This document shows positions 1 to 9,881 of a stretch of 64,000 bases of DNA, piece by piece. The DNA lies in contig NC_135505.1 of NCBI RefSeq assembly GCF_052857255.1, forward strand, positions 137,014,356-137,078,355, read 5' to 3'. Each line of letters starts with the position of its first letter. The first letter of the stretch is position 1. Below the pieces are notes generated by a model. It was given only the letters and a program-made list of their open reading frames with translations. It was not told where the DNA came from and made no database searches. This stretch comes from Amblyomma americanum. Taxonomy: Eukaryota > Arthropoda > Arachnida > Ixodida > Ixodidae. The position numbers and the translations under genes were made by a program.

Positions 1-118
1 GCTTTGATAGGTCAGCAGATCCCGTGGGACCCACTCAATACGTACTGGCTGCGGGATGCGTGCCGCGAGCCGGTGGATGTCCTGACATATCGTTGGACAG
101 CGGCTAACACGTCGTAGC
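1..118 (-). repeat. Non-LTR retrotransposon fragment (RNase H region)
   Basis: Read on the minus strand this stretch encodes a piece ending in IEWVPRDLLTYQS. The same peptide region, with LLRRVSR and IHRLA upstream, occurs in the LINE at 29791-31984. It is therefore a short fragment of the same or a sister family, cut by the window edge and interrupted near 118, where gene A intron sequence resumes. Confidence 0.7.
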
Positions 119-184
119 AACCGGACAACTTGAAGGTTTGTTTGTATATCACTCACTCTTTTCGAAGCACCTGTCTAAACTCAC

Positions 185-324
185 CTGGCAGGCGTCCGTG
201 TCCTCCGCGTAGGCGCACATCATGCTGGACTTATTGAAGCTGTACGACTGCAGCTTCTCTGCGCACTCCGACTGCTCGAGCACCTGCAGCTTGGTGTAGC
301 GCAGTTTATCCGAGGGACCCCGGC
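185..324 (-). CDS. Gene A exon 6 (S1-pocket exon)
   Basis: Acceptor ctaccag|GC at 325-326 and donor CAG|GTGAG at 184-183. The 140-nt exon enters in phase 1 and leaves in phase 0. It encodes a stretch from RGPSDKLRY to TDACQ, with the Cys168 and Cys182 equivalents (SEC and SMMC) and the Asp that lines the S1 pocket. The GDSGG exon should follow to the left of the window. Confidence 0.9.
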
Positions 325-3300
325 CTGGTAGGTTGCATAGAGAAGCAAGTGAAGCAGGGGTTACAAGGCGACGAAGAATCGCACATCCAGAACAAACAAA
401 CGAGAAACAAAAACAACTGTCTACGAGGCACGCTGTATAGCTGGGGACTCCAGATTAGTTTCTGCCACTTGGAGCTTCCAAAGGGACACTACACTAAAAG
501 GGAACACTGAGTCATGCTGGGATGATACAGTAGGGTCACGTGATAACAAATATGGTAGAGAGATGGCAGGGAGATGGGTTTCTTGACAACATAAAACAAA
601 GTGAAGTGAGAGAAGAAAGGAAGAAAGAGGTGCCGTAGTGGAGGACTCCGGAATAATCTCGACCACCTGGGGATCTTGAACGTCCACTGCCATCGCTAAG
701 GCGCCCGTGTGCTGTGCGATGTCAGTGCACGTTAAAGATCCTCAGGTGGTCGAAATTATTCCGGAGCCCTCCACTACGGCACATCTTTCTTCCTTTCTTC
801 TTTCACTCCCTCCTTTAATCCTTCCCTTACGGCGCGGTTCAGGTGTCCAACGATATACGAGACAGATGCTGCGCCATTTCCTTTCCCGAAAAACCAATTA
901 TTATTATTATTATTATTATTATTAACAAGAACTGGAGAGGCCCAGTTGCTCGGCCAACGTTTCGATAAGAGAACTTGCATCTATCTGGTCAAAGCGGTCG
1001 TCATTTGCAGGGTGGATTAAATAGGGTCTTCGCTTCGAAGAGGAAGCCACAGTGAAGGGGATAAGGGTGTGATGTGGGAAGGGTGTTAGGATGGGGGAGC
1101 GTGAATTTGAAAATATTGTCAAACAGGATGGCTGTGCGGGTAGGATCCTTGCAACTTCGCCTGGCAAATATGTTATTTTTACTAAGAACAGAGCTTTGAT
1201 ACGCCAGAAAATTGCGCAGAAGTGAAGAACACGTGGCGACACCCCTCGCGGATTCCTGCAACCGCGCCTGGTGACGCGAATTCTTCGCCGGTCACGATTG
1301 GTTCATCGCTTTTCTCATGCAAGGCTATATCGCCGTCAATGGGCAAGTACCGTCGAAATAGGAGAACAGCAGCGCGGTGAGCATAGCGAAGAATATTTCT
1401 AAGGGTCTCACAATTAACTAATCTTTTTTACGCGCGACTGTACGCTGAGAGCGATCGGCTCTTTTGCAGAGAGTGTAACGATCAGCTTTCAGGCACGCGC
1501 CGAAGAACAGTCTGGTTGTGCGTCGATCCAGGCTGAGGTCTGGTTTTAAGGGCTGGGACCGTAGCCTGGTCACTGAGCCCAATGTGTACAGGTTGAATGA
1601 CCGCGTGGCCACAACAGCTTCAGGGGCTCTGAATTTCGATGTGGACGGCTGAGGACAGGGGCATTCGGTCTTGCCCCTTTCGGCTAGGTAGAAAAGTAGA
1701 GGAGAGAGCGACCGAGAACTGAGCTCCCAAGCAGTGCCAGGGAGGGTTTCGGTGGGGGGAGGCATTCACACACTGGGAGCTGATATATACTTCGACCTTG
1801 TTAATTATATATGGATGCAATATATCTGGACGGCATCCGCAATCTGTTTTCTCTATTAAAAAGGCACTACGCTGATATCATCATAACCATCAGACAACTG
1901 AGGTGCTTGAAGGACAGAAGCCTCCCCTATTGATTCCAAGCACACTTTACGTGCCCAACCATGGTCACCCTGCACCAGCGAATTTCCTAATACAATATTC
2001 TTGTTTGCTTACCGTCCACCAATCAACGCTAACCTTCTTTTTGCACGGTATCCATTCGATCACCATAACGGGTCATCGGCTGTCAGTTCGCCGCAACGCA
2101 CGCACAACCCAAGTCCATTACTCTCTCTTGATTTGAGCTACAGCATATGATTAACTCGCTGTCTTTGTCTAATCTACTCTTTCTGTTTCTCAACGTACGC
2201 CCATAATTTTCCGTTTCCCTAATTTTTAGACTTTACCAAGATTCCAAATTTAAGCTCTGTTGGTGATTGCTGGCATAGTAGATCGGTCGGTACACTGACG
2301 GGGCGGACATAATGGTGTGAAGAGCTGCGGTCTCTTATAAAAATGGTCTATTGGCAGTCTATATACTTCTTGTAGACTATGTTGCCTTTTTATAGATATT
2401 TCTTTTTGTCTAGTCAAAGCCTATTGACAGAAGTCTACTAAAAGTGTATGGCCATAAATCTATAGATTGTCTACAGACTGTCTATAGAATTTGTATTGCC
2501 TATAGACTGCTCTCTAGAGTTTGTCTATAGAGAGTCTATAGACTTTGTAGACAGAAGTCTATGGACAGTATATAGACTGTCTAAGAAAATTTTTGTAAGG
2601 GGCGAGCCCACTGGCTGCGGTGACTGTGGGACAAGGTCTGTTTGAAGCCTATATAGTGATGCGTTAAATATGGAAGCTGGGGTCACTCACTGCTCTTCTG
2701 CACTCCCCATCCGGCCACGGTGACCATCTTTCCGGTCAGGTCGCCCAGGTCAAAGTCCAGGCAGACGGGCCTTATCTTGAAGCCGAAGTCGAACGCCTTG
2801 GGCACCCGCAGCACGGCGATGTCGTCGTGGTACTGGTCCTCCGAGAAGCGAGGGTGCAGCGCCACCGCCGCGATGCGGGTCTTCACCGCGTGCTTCGACG
2901 TGGTGTCGGCGGCGCCGTAAATGCCCTCGATCTTCGGTATCAGCTTGTGGTCGCTACGTGCGAATCGTTGCCGTTCTTATCGCAGTCGTTGTCAGCATAT
3001 ATCAGACATCAGGAAGAAGCAAAGAAAAATAATGACATCTTTCTTCAGCGGGGCTGTAATGTTCGGCCGTATATGCCTTCCATCTTTAGCATCAGCTTTT
3101 ACCCACTGCGTAAAACTTGTTATTGCAGTGGTCATAATCACCATCGTCATCATCATCATCATAGAATATTAGAAAGGTAGAAGGAGAGACATATATAGTA
3201 TCTGTCTTTGAAAGGAATACAATGCCCAGTCGTAGAGGTCCTTGCTATAGTTACCTCCTTTTTTTCTTAGAAGGGTTGGGGTTCGGGCTAGTAGGTAATC

Positions 3301-6300
3301 GATATGAGGTTCCACAGCGCACAACAAGGAAGAGACAGAGCTCGGGCGCTAACTTCCACTAAACGATTTTTATCTGGCGCTCAGTGGAAGTTAGCGCGCC
3401 CCTTCCTTGTTCTATGGTATGGAACCTCATGTCCTTTTTTTCTGTTAATTATATGATTTGGAGCTTTTAGGATCCATAAAATGAGATGCGTGCGCGGCAC
3501 AAACGCTGTGTATATGAGCATGTTAAGTGGGGCGCAAACACACGACCACTAGACAGATGACAGGGCAAACGTTATGTAGACCTGTCCACCTCCACTGTAT
3601 GTCTTTTTTTCGCATTACTTAACACGCCCGAAACTTAAACCGACAAAATGACTCAACTATAGACTAGCAGTTGTATACAATCTGCATACTCATAGGTGTG
3701 CATGTTTTCTCTAAGCGTGTCATATACTGCACTGTTGATTGGCGAGTCACATCTGACTGCGTGTATAGTGCTTGGTCAAAGACAACTTCAGGTATCCCCT
3801 TACCGCATGACACAGTGGCCAGCTGTCAGGATGTGCCATCGTGTTATGATGGCGCCTCCGCAGGTCGCCGGAGATGATCCGTTGATGTACACCAGAAGTC
3901 GCACCTGAAGAACGTACGACGTTTCGGCATGGCTACAACCTGCCCGTCTTTGGATGACGTGTATTGATTGGAAGAACTCCCAGATATTTTGGCAAAGAAG
4001 GGACAGACAGGCATGGCTATACCGTACTCCTATTATCATCGCCGCCACATCACCCTCATGTGCCGCGCCTGCGCCTATCCCACCCTTACAAAAATTTCTT
4101 CAGACTGTCTATAGACTGTCCATATACTTATGTCTATAAAATCTATAGACTCTTTATAGACAAACCCCAGAGAACAGTCTATAGGCAATACAAATCCTAT
4201 AGCCAGTCTATAGACAATCTATAGATTTATGGCCATACACTTTTAGTAGACTTGTCTATAGACAGTCTATAGATTATGACTATACAAAAAGAAATATCTA
4301 TAGGAAGACAACAGAGTCTATAAGAAGTCTATAGAACGTCTACAGACCAGTTTTGTAAGGGCAGTGCCCATTGCCCATTTTTGAATAAATAGAGTTTTTT
4401 TTTCGATTTTAATGTAAAGTGTTTTTTACTCGCCTATTATTTGAGTTGTTCCGCAGAAATTTTTCTGCCTGCTTGCAGGCCTTTTTTTCCCCTTTTTTCG
4501 TTGTTGACAAAACACTGTGCAATTGTACCCCACTCCCGCCTTGGCCACGAAAAGGTGGCTGGCAGTATTGTACAAACAAATAAATAAATAAATAAATAAA
4601 TAAATAAATAGACATCGCGTGATCACAGATAAAGCCCCGCGCCCTGCTTTACGTGTTAAGTCTACATGGATATCCTTAAGCACAGGTAGGAAAATGGCAG
4701 GTATTGAGTTACGACATATAGTGAAATACTACTTGACCGAACTTCAAGGAAACTTAAGAATACATTCATTTGATCAAAAAATCACTCAATTGAAACGGAC
4801 AGGCGACCACCCATTTTTAACTAAGTTTCGAGCATTTAGGGTATTGTTAATGGAATTTATTTTACAGTGCTGAAAACTCTACACATGCAATATGCACAAA
4901 GCTCTTTAAAAAAAATGAAACCGTTTTGTGCTGATTTTTTTTATATTCAGTATTGCCAACTTCGTGCGTTAGGCAATACGTTCAGTTACTGCTCAAGCAA
5001 AACGCCAGCAACTCAGCCGTACAAAACTAAACCGGATGTAGAGTCCGGAATTTCCCCGAGAGAGAGTATGGCGCTCCGAAATTTCGCAAATTGAGCAGTT
5101 CCAGAATCGCAGTGTTCGAAGTTTCGCGGACGAAGATTTCATCGTGTCCGTGAAAATGACACAAAATGTCCTCTAAACAAAGTTTACAGTGTGCTAAAAT
5201 GTGTCCAACTGAAATATATGTTCATTTGATGCAATGGCGTATCCGCAGGGGTTTTTGTAAAAGTTCGCTTAACTGAAGAATTTGTTGAAGTGAAGCCCTC
5301 TGGAGTGGTATTTAATTGCAGTACGCTAAAGCAGTGTGGCCATTCACCCGGGCCGAAGCATCCTTCACACAACTATTGGTATAAATTTAGGCTTGCGCAT
5401 GTTGGGCCATAGTCGCTACTCCGAAACAATAGGGCACACCAACACACAGTAATATATCATGTACAACATAAACCTAGCAGAGGTTTACGGATGTGGCAGT
5501 ACGATCTTGTGTGGATAAATGACTATTTTCATTAGGTTAAATCTGTAGCCTGGCTTGAAATTGACGTCTGCATCATTCAATGTAGTCGTGTTTTATTTAT
5601 TACTTCCGTTAAGTGCCTGGTGCAGCAGAGTGAACAGTACGAGGAAGATCTGGCTTGGCCTTTGTGACAAGGACTGAAAATAATAAAAAAATTGGAGACC
5701 TTCTTAATAACATTCTTAAACAAGAATATGCGATAGCATTTAAGTATCTTGCTGTGGTGTCTACAGTGAGCGTCTATTGCTCTCACGATTTTCCCAACAA
5801 AACAACGGTTGGAACCGCTTTCGTTGCCTTTATGCGGTATGCAAGTCATAGCCTTCTAGAAAGTTGTAAGACCATTAGATTATCATATGTAATTATACTA
5901 ATCCCACCAGTTAATCTACCTCAGTCCACCGCTAATCTTATGTTGGCTTACTTCCAAGATTTTAGAGCTGCTTTGGAACTTTTTTAAAGGGGGGGGGGCG
6001 GGTGTAATTTTCAAACTTTAGGTGTCCTCAGATTTTAGAATCTAGCGGTGCCCTATGATTGTTCCACTGGTGGTCACGTGGTACTGATTGATGACGTCGC
6101 GATCCTCTCGACCAACCAGAGAATGTCGTGGCAGAGAAGCCGAAAATTATTTGTGAGACGAATGCTTAAGTGCAATCGCATTAAGAAGTCTAAGAATGAA
6201 GCATTACAACCGTCGTGAAAAACGGTGCTTAACCATCATATACACAAAGTTCAGACACTTGAGCGTCATTCTTGAAATCTTTTCTGACTAGCAGTGCTTG

Positions 6301-9300
6301 CATAAGATGACGTTTGCTGTGGCAGCACTGGAGCAGTCTCACCCAAGCTACATAATATGCATTGGACTGCATACGAATTATGCATGTGCTGCAGATGCGT
6401 TTAACGTGTACATTCTTGTAAGTACACGGAAACACCCACGTAACGCATGGAGGTGAATTGTAGGTGAAAAGTTCCCAGGACATAGGGTCCAATTTCGAGC
6501 AACATAGCCTGGCACTTATAGCGGCTACGAAGGTCCTTAGGGGTGAATATCAGAGTGTTCTTGATAAATTCCCAACAATTCCGGAATAAAGGTTTCTTCA
6601 ACGAGAAAAACTTTATGAACGCATTTTTTTTCATATAATATAAGATTTCGTTAAAACACTGAATATATCCTGAGATCTTCCGACGGCAGGCTTGAAATTT
6701 TTTGCTATTGACTTTTTTGCTATCGTCAAAAACGTCGCCCATTGGTTTTCAATGTCAGTCTTAACTGCTCCATGCGAGCGACGGGAAAACTGTAAAAGAA
6801 AGATTTTGGTACGCGTCGGAAGAATGGACCATTGCCTACTATTTTACACAACAGTAGCCTTAAATAGTCCAATAATCAAAATTTTCGTCCACGAATGCTG
6901 GGCATGCCGCAGATTTCTAGCTTCGTGGATGTTCAGAACTGCCATGCTCCTTGGCTCGAAACCCGACTCTGTGCCCTGGAAACTTTTGACCAACTGCCTA
7001 CATATTTCACGGCAGGCACTCCATGTGTTGCGTATGCTTGTCGGGAACACAGTATTTTTCTCTTGTTTCACAATCCCAAACATGACAAAGAAGAACGATC
7101 ACTTGGGCTTCGATTACAGCGAAACAAGAAAGCAAGAAAGGACGATTCAAACTTACCATCCAGGGGAACATCCCCTGGCTGGCGCGCAACCCGTTGATCA
7201 CCCTGGTCTCGAAGAACACACCGCATTCTATAAAATCCGCAGTTCGAACTCGTTTTCGTCACGGCATCGACAGCACTTACTTCTCGCAATACACTGTAAG
7301 ATCCGGGCGGGCAAAACATTCTGAATCCGAGCACCATAGTGTAAGATCACTTTAAAAACCACGCGAGTGAAATTCCGTTTCAGTTGTGTGACTTCAAGCA
7401 AAGTTGAGGAATTACACACAAGAGCTCAGACTGCACACAAGATTACAATTCTCCCCGCCGAACTGCACACGCCAACAGCTTGGTCCGGAAGGTTTGAGCG
7501 AGTGTCTGCTGCAATCTGGACGCCAGCTTGGACTCCACAGGGATATCTCTTGCAGGTCAGTCCAGCTTCTGGGTATGGTGTCAAGAGGAACACGCAGGGC
7601 GTCGTAATGGTTTTGAAGCACTCTTTTTTACGCCGGATTCCTCCACGGAAACACGTACTTTCAGTGCACACAAATAGGCTCACATGAAAGAGCTCTGGTA
7701 AAATGAATTAGGTTTGAGAGTTCTCTGGAGACACCGCGCACAATGGCACACGCGAGCTGAAAGAGCAGAGCGCGGAACCGCGGGTTTTATTCGACTCGGT
7801 CGTGGAAGAGCGTCTAACACTCGCGTACGCCTATCTTCAGAAGGAGAGCGGCCCAGTACTGCGAAACGTCTCAGCGGTGGCTTGTATTTCGTCTTTTTGT
7901 CGTGAGCAGTCCGAGCTATTTCAAAGAGAAGAAGGTTCTGGCTCCAAGAGATCACAACGCGCTCAGCTCTATACGCAGGATCTTGGCAACGTCGCAAGCT
8001 GTGAGAATAGCGTCTTTCCGCGATTCGCAGCTACACCTCTTGAAGCTGGAGCAAATTTTTTGTAGGCTTTGTTTTTTATTGAACTTTGTTGCGTTTTCAG
8101 TCTTTGATAATCAGGCTTTGATGCCGGCTATTACGGGGCAGCTTGAACTGAACTTTCTTTGGTAAGCCTCAGGAGGTTACCTTTTGACGCAACGACGAAG
8201 CGAGGCTACCCCGGTTTCTTCCAATAGAAGGTAGAGAGGCTAACTTGTGACGAAGAAAGGTCTGTATATATATGCTAGACGGCGACAGTGACCGAAGGGC
8301 TGCATGAAAGTAAAGTACCATGAGAGGCGAACTACACAGACCAACCATACTCTCGCATTTCAAGTTGCTACTCTGTATGAATTTGGCCTTACGACACGTA
8401 TTTCCTGCACGTATCCTTTTGGCGGTCGTTTTCATCAGACTTTGACAGAAAGCGACCACTTTTCTGGGTTGTGTGAGCTTAAGGTAAGAAAGGTGTTCGG
8501 CCAATTTGGTCATGACTTTGTTAACAAGAAGAGCATGAACGCGGTAACTGTAGGACTGTTCGCAACTTTGCGCGCTCACAAATTTCCCGTTAAATGCCAG
8601 TGCAATGACAGCCGATTTATCAGCTCTGGGTTTAAACGGCAGTCTTTTTTCGCCGTTGTGGATATATATAGGGCATGTTTTGGTTCACTGCGCCGCACTC
8701 GTATATAACTAGGTAATATAAAAATTCAACTCACGTTTTTCGTTTTCAAACGCTTCTGCTGTTAAAATCTGGAATGCAATAAGCTTATTTGAGTTCGTGG
8801 TCATTAATTACTGAAAGTATGAAGCAGTTACTGCCTTCAGCGTTTGCCAGTGCCAGCTCATATAAATTTCCAAAGCTGCTTGAGGGAAGATGATGCTCTT
8901 GGAAAAAAAAAAAAACTAAGCGGCACACCGTCACTCGTAAAGCAAGCTCTTGTTTTCAAGCATATCACTCGTTAATGTCGTTGATGCAACTCGCGAAAGA
9001 TGACCATGATCCTAGTTCAAGGGGGAAGGAAGACGCCGTCCGCATGATTGAAGAGCCGACCAGATGAAGATTGTTTAGATACAGGTTATTCGTATCACTT
9101 ATAATAACACAAGCGACTGCTCCTGGCATTGCACTCAGATAACTTTGTACGCATGTTCTGAAAGGAATCATTAGGCGGAAATTGTTGCTGTAAGGTCTGC
9201 ATGCATATTTCGAAAGATATTATTGTTTTCTTGTCTTTATTACGATCTTATTCTTACACAGTCCCAGGCTCACAATGTGTAAAAATTATTTATTGCCCTT

Positions 9301-9842
9301 CATTTTAGTGAAACTTGGGAAGTACTTTTTGTGGGCAGATGTTACAAGACTGCTGCTCCATCTCTAAAAGGTTCAGAGGAACGTCATCATTAGTTGAGTT
9401 AGAAATAAGGATTCGAATACAAGTGCTAGTTGGCGAATGACGACTGTTTGCTAGTTGTCAACGTTGGCAGTTAACACGTATAATCACTTGGGTGGTGGTA
9501 CTATGCATGGCCTGGAAACTAGACACCGTTCATTCGTTGCAGAGACGACAGTCTGTCAGGGCCACCGCCAAGCTTCCCGCGAACCAATCACTGCCGTGAC
9601 TGATGCACCGGACTAGTGACGTTTCGCGCCTGATTGGACAAGCACAGACACGTGCTGCGGGTACACAGTGCCACTGAGGATGCCGAGGGACCAATCAGAG
9701 AACGTGCCCAGCGAATATTCACCTCGAAAGCAATAAAAAGGTGTTTTATACTCACGGATAGGCTCAGCAGCAACAACACCCATGCGACGGCGGCTCGAAT
9801 CCCGGCGAGGACCACGTGTGTCTCGCCTATTCTCGCAGTCAT
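185..9842 (-). CDS. Gene A: secreted trypsin-like S1A serine protease, 3' end missing
   Basis: Joined exons: 9842-9756, 7320-7281, 7227-7157, 3904-3804, 2953-2691, 324-185 (minus strand). All junction phases agree and give 234 codons, ending just before the expected GDSGGPL exon, which lies beyond the left edge. Visible features are a hydrophobic signal segment (AAVAWVLLLLSLS), a propeptide Cys, activation site ETR|VING (cleavage after Arg), the CGGAI and TAGHC motif with catalytic His96, catalytic Asp144 in DDIAV, a GWG motif, the Cys pairs typical of the family, and Asp231 two residues before the Cys preceding GDSGG. Asp there corresponds to Asp189 of chymotrypsin numbering, so trypsin-like cleavage after Arg/Lys is expected. 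An NGS glycosylation sequon lies at 74-76. The sequence is more GC-rich than B and C. It lacks the intron that B and C carry between the Asp and GWG segments. The body is firm; exons 1 and 2 are tentative. Confidence 0.85.
603..693 (-). repeat. SINE fragment, Ruka-like family 1
   Basis: Reverse-orientation copy of the central and distal SINE domain: reverse of GGCACCTCTTTCTTCC and the CGAGATTATTCCGGAG and CCAGGTGGTC core. The tRNA-like head is missing. It is joined head-to-head to the plus-strand copy at 696. Confidence 0.8.
696..924 (+). repeat. SINE, Ruka-like family 1, 5' truncated, ATT tail
   Basis: Runs from GGCGCCCGTGTGCTGTGCGA through the conserved GTCAGTGCACGTTAAAGATC core and the pyrimidine-rich TTTCTTCCTTTCTTC segment to AAAACCAATT followed by (ATT)n. 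The tRNA-derived head is absent. The tail and body match the other family-1 copies in the window. Confidence 0.88.
1030..1160. repeat. Interspersed repeat shared with 27368-27500
   Basis: Shares a colinear pattern with the second copy: GAAG.GGAA..CA..GTGA, GTGTGATG.GGGAAGGGT, TTGAAAA.ATTGTC. Both copies are degenerate. The family is not recognised. Confidence 0.45.
2335..2602 (+). repeat. TCTATAGAC foldback element (MITE-like), copy 1
   Basis: About 270 bp of dense GTCTATAGAC-type palindromes around a conserved core GTGTATGGCCATAAATCTA, ending in TTTTTGTAAGGG. Its reverse complement matches the copy at 4083-4361 along the whole length, which defines an element with terminal inverted repeats CCCTTACAAAA. 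This copy has a degenerate left end. Confidence 0.75.
2691..2953 (-). CDS. Gene A exon 5 (catalytic Asp plus GWG, fused exon)
   Basis: Donor AGCA|GTGAGT at 2690-2689; acceptor cgtag|C at 2954-2955. At 263 nt it covers what genes B and C split into 142-nt and 115-nt exons. It encodes DHKLIPKIEG, YGAADTT, the catalytic HDDIAVL, RPVCLD (partner of the propeptide Cys) and AGWG. Phase 2 entry and phase 1 exit match its neighbours. Confidence 0.9.
3301..3431. repeat. Foldback (inverted repeat) element
   Basis: Left arm 3301-3360 (ATGAGGTTCCA, ACAAGGAAG, GCGCTAACTTCCACT) is repeated in inverse order in 3382-3431 (AGTGGAAGTTAGCGC, CTTCCTTGTT, TGGAACCTCAT) around a short spacer. No coding capacity. 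It lies in gene A intron 4. Confidence 0.75.
3804..3904 (-). CDS. Gene A exon 4 (catalytic His exon)
   Basis: Acceptor cttcag|GTG at 3906-3905 and donor ATGCG|GTAAGG at 3803-3802. The 101-nt exon starts in phase 0 and ends in phase 2, the same length and phases as exon 4 of gene C. It encodes the CGGAIITRWHILTAGHC segment with the catalytic His. Confidence 0.92.
4083..4361 (-). repeat. TCTATAGAC foldback element with clear terminal inverted repeats
   Basis: Best-preserved copy: it starts CCCTTACAAAAATTT and ends TTTTGTAAGGG. Internally it has many GTCTATAGAC-type self-complementary units and the core TAGATTTATGGCCATACAC. It has no open frame of its own, consistent with a non-autonomous element. 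Orientation is opposite to copy 1. Confidence 0.8.
4575..4610 (+). repeat. (TAAA)n microsatellite
   Basis: About nine uninterrupted TAAA/AAAT units. Confidence 0.9.
6625..6885. repeat. Interspersed repeat, uninterrupted copy
   Basis: Colinear with 17073-17485: TTTTTTTCATATAATATAAG, TTGCTATTGAC, CCATTGGTTTTC, AAAGAAAGATTTTGGTACG and AATGGACCATTGCC recur there. This copy lacks the SINE that splits the other one. The family is not recognised. Confidence 0.7.
7157..7227 (-). CDS. Gene A exon 3 (activation-site exon)
   Basis: Acceptor ttttatag|AA at 7229-7228 and donor GGATG|GTAAGT at 7156-7155. At 71 nt it has the length and phases (1 in, 0 out) of gene B exon 3. It encodes the propeptide Cys-Gly, then FFETR|VING, then MFPWM. 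Cleavage after Arg would free the mature N-terminus VING. Confidence 0.9.
7281..7320 (-). CDS. Gene A exon 2 (tentative propeptide exon)
   Basis: Acceptor ggattcag|AAT and donor GAGAA|GTAAGT bound a 40-nt exon with phase 0 in and 1 out, exactly what exons 1 and 3 require. It encodes about 13 residues (PARILQCIARK across the join). The following intron would be only 53 nt, and the peptide does not resemble exon 2 of B or C. An alternative with a stronger acceptor is at about 7734-7755 (ctctttcag|CTCGCG, 22 nt), but its donor is weaker. Confidence 0.4.
7321..9755 (-). other. Gene A intron 1 (tentative)
   Basis: No exon or named repeat recognised apart from the alternative exon 2 candidate near 7734-7755. 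Plus-strand open frames here have no recognisable motif. Confidence 0.4.
9756..9842 (-). CDS. Gene A exon 1 (signal peptide, tentative)
   Basis: ATG at 9842-9840 opens 29 codons with a basic start and a hydrophobic core (AAVAWVLLLLSLS), ended by donor ATCC|GTGAGT in phase 0, as expected for a first exon of this array. An upstream in-frame ATG at 9881 would add 13 residues before the same signal. I prefer 9842 because it puts the hydrophobic segment nearer the N-terminus. Confidence 0.55.
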
Positions 9843-9881
9843 TGACGCCGCCTCGGCTGGCTTAATACGCTCACTTGTCAT

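Larger units (their letters stand above)
325..2690 (-). other. Gene A intron 5
   Basis: No coding exon seen. It holds a head-to-head SINE pair (603-924), a repeat at 1030-1160 related to 27368-27500, and a TCTATAGAC foldback element at 2335-2602. The remaining sequence is unremarkable. Confidence 0.6.
3905..7156 (-). other. Gene A intron 3
   Basis: No coding exon recognised. It carries the TCTATAGAC element at 4083-4361, a TAAA microsatellite at 4575-4610, and a repeat at 6625-6885 that is shared with 17073-17485. Open frames here do not resemble known proteins. Confidence 0.55.

Noticed and set aside
2335..2602. Short regularly recurring words suggesting a CRISPR-like array
   Set aside because: Repeats are self-complementary 9-mers at irregular spacing within a transposon-like element in a eukaryotic genome.
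6692..7324. 210-codon plus-strand open frame
   Set aside because: It is antisense to gene A exons 2-3 and a repeat, and shows no domain; the minus strand explains the conservation.
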